From positions 1 to 64,000 of the forward strand of contig DAIOLC010000003.1 of assembly GCA_036756425.1 (NCBI GenBank): 64,000 nucleotides of DNA. Reading direction: 5' to 3'. The notes under the pieces were generated by a model, which saw only the letters and a list, made by a program, of their open reading frames with translations, ran no database searches and was not told the DNA's origin. A program made the translations under genes and the position numbers. Below, in pieces: positions 32,165 to 40,012 of this stretch (its first letter is position 1; every line of letters begins with the position of its first letter). This DNA comes from UBA6115 sp012514225 (GTDB taxonomy: Bacteria; Bacillota; Clostridia; Christensenellales; Aristaeellaceae).

Positions 32165-33281
32165 CCGCCCCCTCCTTTCCTTCCGGGGAATCGAGCGCCT
32201 CCGCGCAGCGCACGGCGTCCAGCAGCATCCCCAGGCTGGGGCGGACAGGCGCGTCCTCCATATCGCTTTGCCGGAGCGCCAGGGGCAGGCGGGCGAGGAA
32301 GCCCGGCTCGTCCGGCCGGGTCCCGAAATCCTGAAGCGAGGCGGGGCTGCCCAGGGCGCGCAGGAAGGCGCGCAGGGCCCGCGCCTGCGGAATCTTCCGC
32401 TCCAGGCACAGCTGCACCAGGCTGCCCCAGGCCACCATCTCCCCGTGCAGGGCGGCGGCAAAGGCGGGCAGCTCGTGCAGGACATAGTACAGGGCGTGGG
32501 CCAGCCCGCCGTTGAAGGGCTCGCGCACCAGCAGGCTGACCAGGCCGGTGTTGACCACGCAGCACTGGACGGCTAGGCGGTAGGCCGCGCTGTCCGAGCC
32601 CCGGCAGGCGTCGGAGAGCGCCTGCGCCCCCACCGACAGCAGGGTGTCGTAGCCCGCGCGCGCGACGGACAGCCCCAGCAGGTCGGAATAGGGCAATTCG
32701 GCGCCTGTCGCCTTAAAGGAGGCCTCCACGTGCTTGGCGAGGCTGTCGCCGATGCCGGCGCGCAGGAAGGCCGGGGGCGAGGCGGCCAGGATGCGGGTGT
32801 GCAGGTAGGCGTGCGTGGGCGGGCCGTCCAGGAAGAGGAAGGGGTCGTACCCCTCCTGCCCGGGCTGGTGGACGACGGACAGCGCGGTCACCGCGGCGCA
32901 GGTGGCCGGGATGGTGGGCAGGGTGAACACCGGCAGCCCGGCAAAGTGGGCGCCTGCCTTGGCGGTGTCCAGCGCGCGCCCGCCGCCCATACCCATGACG
33001 GCGCAGGCGCCCACCGAGCGGGCGGCATGGGCCGCCTCCTTCGCCGCGTCCATCGTGCTTTCCCCGGAGAAGGGCATCACGGTGAGCATGCACCCGGCGC
33101 CCGCAAGCGCCTCCTGCAAGGGGAGCAGCCCCGCGGCCAGCGCCTTTTCGCCGCCCAAAAGCAACGCCCTGCCGCCCTGAAGCAGGGGCTGGCGCGCCAG
33201 GTCCAGGAAGGCCTCCGGCCCCACGGTGAAGGGCGGGGGAGGCGGGACGGTCACCGAATGGGGATTGGACGCCTTCTTCAT
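32157..33281 (-). CDS. Iron-containing alcohol/glycerol dehydrogenase family protein
   Basis: A 374-residue metal-dependent dehydrogenase. The NAD(P)-binding GGG is in VMGMGGGRALDTAKAGA. The metal site is suggested by RAGIGDSLAKHVEASF (Asp), GLAHALYYVLHELP (His) and LHGEMVAWG (His), a pattern nearer glycerol dehydrogenase than long-chain alcohol dehydrogenases. A Pro-rich start (VTVPPPPPF) precedes the fold. It overlaps the aminotransferase (ATGA) and the permease, so it sits inside an amino acid uptake operon. It may reduce or oxidise the keto or hydroxy product of the transported amino acid; this is inference. Confidence 0.85.
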   Translation of the reverse strand: MKKASNPHSVTVPPPPPFTVGPEAFLDLARQPLLQGGRALLLGGEKALAAGLLPLQEALAGAGCMLTVMPFSGESTMDAAKEAAHAARSVGACAVMGMGGGRALDTAKAGAHFAGLPVFTLPTIPATCAAVTALSVVHQPGQEGYDPFLFLDGPPTHAYLHTRILAASPPAFLRAGIGDSLAKHVEASFKATGAELPYSDLLGLSVARAGYDTLLSVGAQALSDACRGSDSAAYRLAVQCCVVNTGLVSLLVREPFNGGLAHALYYVLHELPAFAAALHGEMVAWGSLVQLCLERKIPQARALRAFLRALGSPASLQDFGTRPDEPGFLARLPLALRQSDMEDAPVRPSLGMLLDAVRCAEALDSPEGKEGADV

Positions 33282-34450
33282 AGGTCCCCCAGCCTTTCCA
33301 GCCGCCGGAGCGCCTCCTTCAGGCTGTCTTCCCCCCGGGCGAAGTGCAGGCGGATGAGGGAGGTGACCGGCTCGCGGAAGAAGCTGGAGCCCGGCACCGC
33401 CGCCACGCCCAGATGCCGCGCCATCCATTCGCAGAAAGCCAGGTCGTCAAAGCCCGCGAAGCGCGGCAGGCGCAGCCACTCCCCCACGTCCGCCAGGACG
33501 AAGTAGGCGCCCTGGGGGACGTTGTGCGGCAAGCCGATGGCGGCCAGCCCGGACAGGAAGATGTCCCGCTTTTGCGTGTACAGGTCCCGCAGCGCCGCAT
33601 AATATTCCGGCCCTGATTTCAGCCCCGGCACCGCCGCCGCCTGCAGCGGGGCCGCGGCGCCCACGGTCAGGAAGTCGTGCGCCTTGCGCGCGGCCTCCAC
33701 CGCCTCCCCCGGGCCGATGAGGTAGCCCAGGCGCCAGCCGGTGATGGAATAGGTCTTGGACAGGGAGGACACGGTCAGGACGTTGCCCCACATCCCGGGC
33801 AGGGCGGAAAGGCGCGTGTGGACGTGAGGCCGGTAGACGATGTGCTCGTAGACCTCGTCGGTGATGACCCAGGCGCCGTGCCGTTTAGCCAGGGCGCCGA
33901 TGCGGGTGAGCTCTTCTTCGGTAAAAACCTTGCCGCAGGGGTTGGAGGGGTTGCACACCACCAGCGCCTTTACCCCGCCCATGAAGGCGCTTTCCAGCGC
34001 CGCCCAGTCCACCGCGTAAGCCGGCGGGAGCAGGGGCACGTGCACCGCCTCGGCGCCGGAGAGGATGGCGTCCGCCTCATAGTTTTCATAATAAGGAGAG
34101 AAGACCGCCACCCGGTCCCCCGGGTTGAGCACCGCCAGCATCGCGCAGAGCATCGCCTCCGTCGCCCCGCAGGTGACGACGATTTCCGTTTCCGGGTCGA
34201 TGGCCCGACCGATGGCCGCGCCTTGCTTGTCGGCGACCGCCCGGCGGAAATCCTCCGCGCCGTAGGTGACGGCGTACTGGTGGGGGCCTTCGCTGGAAAC
34301 CCGCGCCAGCGCGCCGGTCAGCGCCGCGGGCGGGTCGAAATCAGGAAAACCCTGGGAGAGGTTGATGGCGCCATATTGGTCGCTCACCCGCGTCATCCGG
34401 CGGATGACCGACTCGGTGAACCGCCGCGTGCGGGCGCTGATCTGGGGCAT
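33278..34450 (-). CDS. Class I/II pyridoxal-phosphate aminotransferase
   Basis: A 390-residue fold type I aminotransferase. Visible sites: NLSQGFPDFDPP at the N-terminus, the cofactor-contacting VVCNPSNPCGKVF, DEVYEHIVYRP with the pyridine-nitrogen Asp, the Schiff-base Lys in SSLSKTYSITGWRLGY and a C-terminal carboxylate-binding Arg in IRLHFARG. It resembles the aspartate/aromatic or kynurenine-oxoglutarate type. It is first in an operon with a dehydrogenase and an amino acid importer. Its own promoter lies at 34497-34525. Confidence 0.92.
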   Translation of the reverse strand: MPQISARTRRFTESVIRRMTRVSDQYGAINLSQGFPDFDPPAALTGALARVSSEGPHQYAVTYGAEDFRRAVADKQGAAIGRAIDPETEIVVTCGATEAMLCAMLAVLNPGDRVAVFSPYYENYEADAILSGAEAVHVPLLPPAYAVDWAALESAFMGGVKALVVCNPSNPCGKVFTEEELTRIGALAKRHGAWVITDEVYEHIVYRPHVHTRLSALPGMWGNVLTVSSLSKTYSITGWRLGYLIGPGEAVEAARKAHDFLTVGAAAPLQAAAVPGLKSGPEYYAALRDLYTQKRDIFLSGLAAIGLPHNVPQGAYFVLADVGEWLRLPRFAGFDDLAFCEWMARHLGVAAVPGSSFFREPVTSLIRLHFARGEDSLKEALRRLERLGDL

Positions 34451-34468
34451 GGGCAGGCTTCCTTTCCC

Positions 34469-34525
34469 GATGCATGATTATGCATCTGTGCCGGGAATCA
34501 TAGCATGGCATCGGCGCCTTGTCCA
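34469..34525 (-). promoter_or_regulatory. Promoter and palindromic site of the aminotransferase operon
   Basis: Minus-strand TGGACA (34525-34520) and TATGAT (34502-34497) are 17 bases apart. Just downstream, GATGCAT-GATT-ATGCATC (34469-34486) is a perfect 7-bp inverted repeat in the leader, a plausible operator. Confidence 0.6.
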
Positions 34526-34946
34526 GCGCATATGCGAAAAAGGTGCAAGTTTATCCGCGCGCGCGAGCCCCGGACGCCGGACGCATGCGCGGGGGGAAAC
34601 CCCCCGGCGGATTGGAATAAGAGCAAGGCAGGGACGCTGCCGGCTTCCGCGCCCGGACGGGTTGGTAGCTCCATGGACTTGAACATAGTGTTCAGCATGC
34701 CCGGCTTCAGCGCTCGGACGGACTGGTGGCCGAGCCATGAGAGCCGGCAGGCGACGGGGAGTCACCCTTGCCGGCAAAGCGCATAATATACGTTGCAAAG
34801 ATTGTTTTTTCATTGTTTTCCAGGTGGCCGCAGGACAACGCCGTCACGGGTGAATTCCATTAATCCTTGATTTTACTGATGGTTCCGAATTGTTGCGCCG
34901 CAGGAACGCGGAGGCAAGGGCATGAATTATTTTTCACTCCAATGTA
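34526..34946. other. Non-coding stretch with hairpins and a tandem repeat
   Basis: This 420-base gap between divergent promoters has no ORF with a ribosome site or recognisable product. It holds GGGGGG-AAA-CCCCCC (34591-34605), TGAACA-TAG-TGTTCA (34680-34694) and the tandem repeat listed separately. The last 130 bases are AT-rich. Confidence 0.5.
34640..34775. repeat. Tandem imperfect repeat with hairpins, possible structured RNA
   Basis: Positions 34640-34669 and 34701-34730 are direct copies, 25 of 30 bases identical, 61 bases apart, each starting CCGGCTTC and containing CGGACGG. The spacer holds TGAACA-TAG-TGTTCA. The second copy forms GCTCGG-N12-CCGAGC (34712-34735), followed by GCCGGCA with TGCCGGC (34743-34775). 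The two-copy arrangement recalls tandem aptamers, but it matches no riboswitch consensus that I know. Either strand could be transcribed. Confidence 0.45.
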
Positions 34947-34975
34947 TTGACATGCAGTTCCGGCGGGTGTAGACT
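34947..34975 (+). promoter_or_regulatory. Promoter of the amino acid binding-protein gene
   Basis: A perfect TTGACA (34947-34952), a 17-base spacer and TAGACT (34970-34975), 29 bases before the ATG at 35005. Confidence 0.8.
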
Positions 34976-35004
34976 GCCCGCATCAAACCAAGGAGGAAGA
35001 CCCG

Positions 35005-35796
35005 ATGAAAAAGATGCTTGCCGCCCTTCTGGCCGCCCTGCTGCTGATGTCCCTGAGCGCCGCCGCGCTGGCCGAAGGCCGACTGGAGGCCATCAAGGCA
35101 GCCGGCAAGCTGGTCGTCGCGACCTCGCCCGACTACGCCCCCTACGAGTTCCCGGGGCCCGACGGAAAGCCCGTGGGCGCCGACATGACTTTCGCCCAGT
35201 ACATCGCGGACAAACTGGGGGTGGAACTGGTGGTGGAATCCTTCAACTTCGACGGGGTGCTGGCCGCCGTCACCGCCGGCAAAATCGACCTGGGCATCGC
35301 CGGCATGGACCCGACGCCCGACCGCCTGTCGAGCATGGACTTCACCGACATCTACTACAACGAGACCAACCAGGTCATCCTGATTCACAAGGACAGCGCG
35401 GACGCCATCAAGACCCTGGCGGATTTCGCCGGGAAGAAGGTCGCCGCCCAGAACGGCACGCTGCAGCAGACCCTGGTGACCGAGCAGCTGAAGGATTCCC
35501 AGCTCGAGCTCATCACCCAGATTCCCGACGGCGTGATGATGCTGCTGTCCAAGAAGGTGGACGGCATCGCGCTAGCCAGCGTGGTGGCCGACCAGTACGT
35601 CGCCAACTACCCGGACCTGGTGCAGTGCGAGAGCAAGTTCGACTACACTTCCTCCGGCATCGCCGCGGCGGTCCCGAAGGGGGAGCCGGAGCTGCTGGCC
35701 GCGCTGAACGAGATTGTCGCCGAGGTCGTGGAGCAGAAGCTGTTCTACCAGTGGATGGACGAGGCGGTCGCGCTGAACAACAGCATGACGAAGTAA
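35005..35796 (+). CDS. Polar amino acid ABC transporter substrate-binding protein
   Basis: A 263-residue family 3 solute-binding protein. The signal peptide MKKMLAALLAALLLMSLSAA ends ALA-E, a peptidase I site without lipobox Cys. The mature protein has the family pattern GKLVVATSPDYAPYEFPG, VGADMTFAQYIADKLG, AVTAGKIDLGIAGMDPTPDR and DFTDIYYNETNQVIL. The ligand-binding Arg/Asp pair is in the MDPTPDRL region. A strong AAGGAGG site precedes the ATG. It faces away from the permease/ATPase operon but is the only matching binding protein nearby, so they probably work together. Confidence 0.92.
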   Translation: MKKMLAALLAALLLMSLSAAALAEGRLEAIKAAGKLVVATSPDYAPYEFPGPDGKPVGADMTFAQYIADKLGVELVVESFNFDGVLAAVTAGKIDLGIAGMDPTPDRLSSMDFTDIYYNETNQVILIHKDSADAIKTLADFAGKKVAAQNGTLQQTLVTEQLKDSQLELITQIPDGVMMLLSKKVDGIALASVVADQYVANYPDLVQCESKFDYTSSGIAAAVPKGEPELLAALNEIVAEVVEQKLFYQWMDEAVALNNSMTK

Positions 35797-35812
35797 GCCG
35801 CGCGAACCCTGA

Positions 35813-35842
35813 AGCCGCCGGGGCAGCCCGGCGGCTCTTTCT
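35813..35842 (+). terminator. Terminator of the binding-protein gene
   Basis: AGCCGCCGGG-GCAG-CCCGGCGGCT is a perfect 10-bp stem, followed by CTTTCT. Confidence 0.75.
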
Positions 35843-35863
35843 ACGCGCTTTCACCCGTAAAAC

Positions 35864-35889
35864 AAAAGAGGGCCGTACCGCCCTCTTTT
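35864..35889. terminator. Bidirectional intrinsic terminator between the binding protein and glgA
   Basis: AAAAGAGGGC-CGTACC-GCCCTCTTTT is a perfect 10-bp stem with T-runs on both strands (minus strand continues TTTTGTTTT). It ends the glg operon and backs up the preceding terminator. Confidence 0.85.
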
Positions 35890-35907
35890 AAAAGGTGCCG
35901 AATTTCC

Positions 35908-37653
35908 TCAGCCCTTTGCCTTGCGGGGCTTGGGGGCGGGTTTCTCCGCGGTTTCCGCGGCGGGCGCCGGCGCCGCCTTTGGCGCCGCCTTGGGTTTGGC
36001 GGGGGCCTTCGGCTTGGCGGGCGCCTTGGCCTTGGGCGCGGCTTCTGTCGTTTGCTCCGTCTTGGACGCGGGTTTCGCCGGCTTCCCGGCCTTGGGCGCC
36101 GGCTGGCCCGCCTTCGGCGCCGCTTTTTTCACGGGCTTCGCGGGCGGGTCCTTAGGCTGCGGGGCCGAAACCGCCGCGGGCGCCGCTTCCGGCGCGGCGG
36201 TCTTCGGGGGCAGCAGGGCGGGCAGCAGCTTCTGGTAGATTTCAAGGTAGCGCTGGGAGGACTTGCGCCAGGAGTAGTCCTCCTCCATGCCGCGGCGCTG
36301 GAGCTTCTGCCAGGTGGGCTTGTCGTCCCAGAAGTAGCGCAGCGCGCGCTGGATGACGTGGAGCATGTCGTGGGCGTTGTAGTTGAAGAAGGAGAAGCCG
36401 TTGCCCTCGCCGGTGAACTCGTTGTAGGAAAGCACCGTGTCCCGGAGGCCGCCCGTTTCCCGCACCACCGGCACCGTGCCGTAGCGCAGGGCGATCATCT
36501 GGCTCAGGCCGCAGGGCTCGAAGGCGGAGGGCATCAGGAAGATGTCCGCGCCCGCGTAGACGCGGTGGGCCAGGTCGCTGTCCATGACGAACTGCGCCGC
36601 CACGCGGCCGGGGTAGTTCTGCTCCGCCCAGCTGAACAGGTTCACGTAACGGGACTCGCCCATGCCCAGGCAGACCAGCTGCAAATCCTCCCGCATGATG
36701 TCTGCGATGACGTAGTCCACCAGGTCCAGGCCCTTCTGGCTGTTGAGGCGGCCGACCATGGCGATGACGGGCACGTCCGGGCGCACCTCCAGGCCCAGCT
36801 CCTCCTGCAGCGCCTTCTTGCACGCCGCCTTGCCGGAGAGGTCGGAGGCCGTATAGGCCTGCGCGATGCGCGTGTCCGTGGCGGGGTCGAACTCGCGCAC
36901 GTCCAGCCCGTTTAAGATGCCCGAGAGGCTGTTGCGCCGCGCCCGCAGCAGGCCGTCCAGCCGCTCTCCGTAAAAGGCGGTCTGGATTTCCTCTGCGTAG
37001 CTGGGGCTGACGGTGGTGACCTGGTCAGCGTAGACGACGCCAGCCTTCAGGAAATTGACGTTGCCGAAGTACTCCAACTTGTCGTCGGTGAAGACGCTGT
37101 TGGGCAGGCCCAGCATGTCCTGCACGTCCTTGATGCCGAAGACGCCCTGGTACTGCAGGTTGTGGATGGTGAACACCGTGCGGATACCGTCGTAGCGCGG
37201 CAGCCCCGCGTACTGGATGCGCAGCAGCGCCGGCACCATGCCGGTCTGCCAGTCGTGGGCGTGGATGACGTCCGGGGTGAAGGGTATCAGCGGCAGGGCG
37301 TTTAAGACCCCGCGGCAGAAGAAGGCGAAGCGCTCGTGCTCGTCCCCGCCCAGGCCGTAGATGTAGCTGCGGCCGAAGTAGTAGCGGTTGTCCAGGAAAT
37401 AGTAGGTGACGCCGCCCTTTTCCAGCTGCTCGATGCCGCAGTACTGGCGGCGCCAGCCCAGGCTGACCTCGAAGTCGACCGTGTGGGTCATGCGGCGCTC
37501 GTACTCGTCGGGGATGGCGCTGTACTTGGGGATGACGACCCGCACGTCGTGCCCCTGCTCGGCCAGCGCCGGCGCCAGGGAACCGACCACGTCCGCCAGG
37601 CCGCCCGTCTTGCAGAAGGGCACGCACTCGCTGGCGGTGAACAGGATTTTCAT
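35908..37653 (-). CDS. glgA: Glycogen synthase with a long basic Ala/Pro/Lys tail
   Basis: A 581-residue GT5 glycogen synthase that transfers glucose from ADP-glucose to glycogen. The N-terminal ADP-glucose motif is TASECVPFCKTGGLADVVGS. HAHDWQTGMVP and FTIHNLQYQG follow, and the C-terminal GT-B domain has VGRLNSQKGLDL, PSAFEPCGLSQMIALRYGT and RETGGLRDTV. The enzyme core ends near residue 483, the usual length. About 98 further residues are an Ala/Pro/Lys low-complexity tail (for example PAKPKAPAKPKAAPKAAPA), probably disordered and strongly basic. The ATG at 37653 has AAGGAGGT. Last gene of the glg operon, ending at an intrinsic terminator. Confidence 0.96.
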   Translation of the reverse strand: MKILFTASECVPFCKTGGLADVVGSLAPALAEQGHDVRVVIPKYSAIPDEYERRMTHTVDFEVSLGWRRQYCGIEQLEKGGVTYYFLDNRYYFGRSYIYGLGGDEHERFAFFCRGVLNALPLIPFTPDVIHAHDWQTGMVPALLRIQYAGLPRYDGIRTVFTIHNLQYQGVFGIKDVQDMLGLPNSVFTDDKLEYFGNVNFLKAGVVYADQVTTVSPSYAEEIQTAFYGERLDGLLRARRNSLSGILNGLDVREFDPATDTRIAQAYTASDLSGKAACKKALQEELGLEVRPDVPVIAMVGRLNSQKGLDLVDYVIADIMREDLQLVCLGMGESRYVNLFSWAEQNYPGRVAAQFVMDSDLAHRVYAGADIFLMPSAFEPCGLSQMIALRYGTVPVVRETGGLRDTVLSYNEFTGEGNGFSFFNYNAHDMLHVIQRALRYFWDDKPTWQKLQRRGMEEDYSWRKSSQRYLEIYQKLLPALLPPKTAAPEAAPAAVSAPQPKDPPAKPVKKAAPKAGQPAPKAGKPAKPASKTEQTTEAAPKAKAPAKPKAPAKPKAAPKAAPAPAAETAEKPAPKPRKAKG

Positions 37654-37707
37654 GGGGCACCTCCTTGCGCGATGGCAGTCCACAAGGGGAGGCTAACAAA
37701 AGCCGAT

Positions 37708-38829
37708 TTAAATTGTCAAGCCTTTGGCGACCACGATGGGGTAGGCGCGCGGCGCGATGAGGCGGACGTTTTCCCGCAGGGTGGTCTCCTTGTCCAGGAT
37801 GCAGTTCTCCACCTCCGCGCCCCTGGAGATGACCGCGTCCTGCATGACGATGCTGTTGCGGATGACCGCGCCGGGCTTTACCACCACGCCGCGGAAGAGG
37901 ATGCTGTTTTCCACCGTGCCCTCGATGAGGCAGCCGTCGGCGACCAGGGCGTTTGAGACCTTCGAGTCGCCGATATAGCGGGCGGGCATCTCGTCGCGCA
38001 GCTTGGTCCACACCGGCTGGTCGTCCCGGAAGGCCTGGGCGCGGAAGGCGTCGTTTAAGAAGTCCATGTTTGCCTGGAAGTAGCTTTGCACCGAGTCCAC
38101 CACCCAGACCCGGCCCGGGCACTCGTAGGCGCCGACGCGGTAGACGCGCTCGGCAACCATCTGGGAGAGCATGTCGCGGGCGAAGTGGTGCTGGCCCGCG
38201 GCGACCGCGCGGTCCACCATGTCGATGAGCAGCTCGCGCCGGGCGACGAAGGCGCCTACGTAGGTGTTCTCGAAGTGCGGGATAGTCGGATCGTACTCAA
38301 TGCGAGTGACCTGGCGGTCCTCCACCAGCAGGTAGCGGCCGCGGCCGTTGCGCCGGGCGTTGCGGTCCTTCGTGTACACGAGGGTGAGGTCGGCCTTTGT
38401 GTCCAGGTGCTGGCGCAGGACGTCGCGGAAGTCCGCCTGGTAGAGGACGTTGCTGTCGGACACGGCGATGTTGCGCTCCACTGAGCGGCGCATGAAACCG
38501 ATGTTGGTGTGCAGGGCGTCCAGCAGGCCGTCGTAGAGGCCGACGTTCTCCCTGGACATGTAGGGCGGCAGGATGGTCAGGCCGGAGCGCTTGCCGTGCA
38601 GGTTCCACTCCCTGCCGCTGCCCAGGTGGTCCATCAGGCTGTGGTAGTTCTTCTGCATGATGATGCCGATGTTCTTGATGCCGGAGTGGATCATGCTGGA
38701 GAGGATGAAGTCGATGAGGCGGTAGCGCCCCACCATGGGCAGCGCCGCGGGCGCGCGGTAGCGGGTGAGCTCCTGCAGCTCGTCCACGCGCTCCCCGGTG
38801 TAGATGAGGCCGACGATGTCCTGTTTCAT
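37708..38829 (-). CDS. glgD: Glucose-1-phosphate adenylyltransferase subunit GlgD
   Basis: A 373-residue nucleotidyltransferase-like protein with a left-handed beta-helix C-terminus. It lacks the GGxGxRL pyrophosphorylase signature of GlgC and instead begins DIVGLIYTGERVDELQELT, followed by PMVGRYRLIDFILSSMIHSG. This is typical of GlgD, the regulatory or less active subunit that pairs with GlgC in Bacillota. The C-terminal hexapeptide repeats (NSILFRGVVVKPGAVIRNSI) are clear. It starts 10 bases after the glgC stop. Confidence 0.95.
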   Translation of the reverse strand: MKQDIVGLIYTGERVDELQELTRYRAPAALPMVGRYRLIDFILSSMIHSGIKNIGIIMQKNYHSLMDHLGSGREWNLHGKRSGLTILPPYMSRENVGLYDGLLDALHTNIGFMRRSVERNIAVSDSNVLYQADFRDVLRQHLDTKADLTLVYTKDRNARRNGRGRYLLVEDRQVTRIEYDPTIPHFENTYVGAFVARRELLIDMVDRAVAAGQHHFARDMLSQMVAERVYRVGAYECPGRVWVVDSVQSYFQANMDFLNDAFRAQAFRDDQPVWTKLRDEMPARYIGDSKVSNALVADGCLIEGTVENSILFRGVVVKPGAVIRNSIVMQDAVISRGAEVENCILDKETTLRENVRLIAPRAYPIVVAKGLTI

Positions 38830-38839
38830 ACGCTCCCCC

Positions 38840-40012
38840 TCACTCGCCCAGCTGCTGGCCGGCCTTGAGGCTGGCCCCGGCGGGGACGACGGTGTTGCTG
38901 CCGACCACGGCGATGTCGCCTGTTTCCTCCCCGATGAGGGCGCCTTCGCCGATGACGGCGTTCTCCGCGACGATGGCGCGCCGGATGACCGCGCCCTTCC
39001 CGATGACCGCGTGGGGCATGACGACCGAGTCGACGACCTGCGCCCCCGTGGCGATGTGCACGTCCGCCGACAGCACGGAGTGGACGACCCTGCCGAAGAC
39101 TTCGCAGCCCTCGGTGACCAGGCTGTCCCGGATTTCGCCCTGGGGCGCCGCGTAGTGCGGTGGCTCGCCCACGTTGCGTGCGTAGATGCGCCACTTGCGG
39201 TCGTGCAGGTCGATGGGCGGCGGCGTCATCAGCAGGTCCATGTTGGCCGCCCAGAGGCTCTCGATGGTGCCCACGTCCTTCCAGTAGCCCTCGAAGCGGT
39301 AGGCGGCCAGGCGCTCGCCGGCCGCGAGCATGGCGGGGATGACGTTCTTGCCGAAGTCGTTGGAGGACTTGGGGTTCTTTTCGTCGCTCTCCAGGTACTG
39401 GCGCAGCTTGTCCCAGGTGAACACGTAGACGCCCATGCTGGCGTTGTTGGACTTGGGATTCCTGGGCTTCTCCTCAAACTCGGTGATGATGCCGTCCGCG
39501 TCGGTGTTCATCAAGCCGAAGCGGCTGGCCTCCTCCCAGGGCACCTGGCGCACCGCCACGGTGAGCGCGGCGCCGCGGGAGACGTGATGGGAGAGCATCT
39601 CGGCGTAGTCGCACTTGTAGATGTGGTCGCCCGAGAGGATGAGCACGTAGTCCGGGTTGTACTGGCTGATGAAGGAAAGGTTCTGGTAAATCGCGTTGGC
39701 CGTCCCCTTGTACCACTCCCCCTCCTCGCCCTTGGAGTAGGGCGGGAGGACGAAGACGCCGCCGTTGGAGATGTCCAGGTCCCAGGGCGCGCCGGAGCCG
39801 ATGTAGGAGTTGAGCTCCAGCGGCTTGTACTGCGTGAGCACGCCGACGGTGTCGATGCCGGAGTTGGCGCAGTTGGACAGGGGAAAGTCGATGATGCGGT
39901 ACTTCCCCCCGTAGGGCACCGCCGGCTTGGCGACGTGCCGGGTCAGGATGCCCAGGCGGCTCCCCTGGCCGCCGGCCAGCAGCATCGCCACGCAGTTCTT
40001 TTTCTGGGTCAT
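38840..40012 (-). CDS. glgC: Glucose-1-phosphate adenylyltransferase
   Basis: A 390-residue enzyme making ADP-glucose from glucose 1-phosphate and ATP. The pyrophosphorylase signature is MLLAGGQGSRLGILTRHVAKP. PYGGKYRIIDFPLSNC, the substrate region EEKPRNPKS, the catalytic Asp in LSGDHIYKCDY and C-terminal hexapeptide beta-helix repeats are all present. The ATG at 40012 overlaps the glgB stop (ATGA). With GlgD it forms the committed step of glycogen synthesis. Confidence 0.97.
   Translation of the reverse strand: MTQKKNCVAMLLAGGQGSRLGILTRHVAKPAVPYGGKYRIIDFPLSNCANSGIDTVGVLTQYKPLELNSYIGSGAPWDLDISNGGVFVLPPYSKGEEGEWYKGTANAIYQNLSFISQYNPDYVLILSGDHIYKCDYAEMLSHHVSRGAALTVAVRQVPWEEASRFGLMNTDADGIITEFEEKPRNPKSNNASMGVYVFTWDKLRQYLESDEKNPKSSNDFGKNVIPAMLAAGERLAAYRFEGYWKDVGTIESLWAANMDLLMTPPPIDLHDRKWRIYARNVGEPPHYAAPQGEIRDSLVTEGCEVFGRVVHSVLSADVHIATGAQVVDSVVMPHAVIGKGAVIRRAIVAENAVIGEGALIGEETGDIAVVGSNTVVPAGASLKAGQQLGE

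Noticed and set aside
34640..34775. A tRNA gene suggested by GGTTGGTAGCTC
   Set aside because: No acceptor stem, T-loop GTTCRA or CCA-end could be placed around it.
34478..34813. Minus-strand ORFs in the gap before the aminotransferase
   Set aside because: Arg/Pro/Ala-rich products without recognisable domains. They overlap hairpins, the tandem repeat and the promoter. No ribosome sites.
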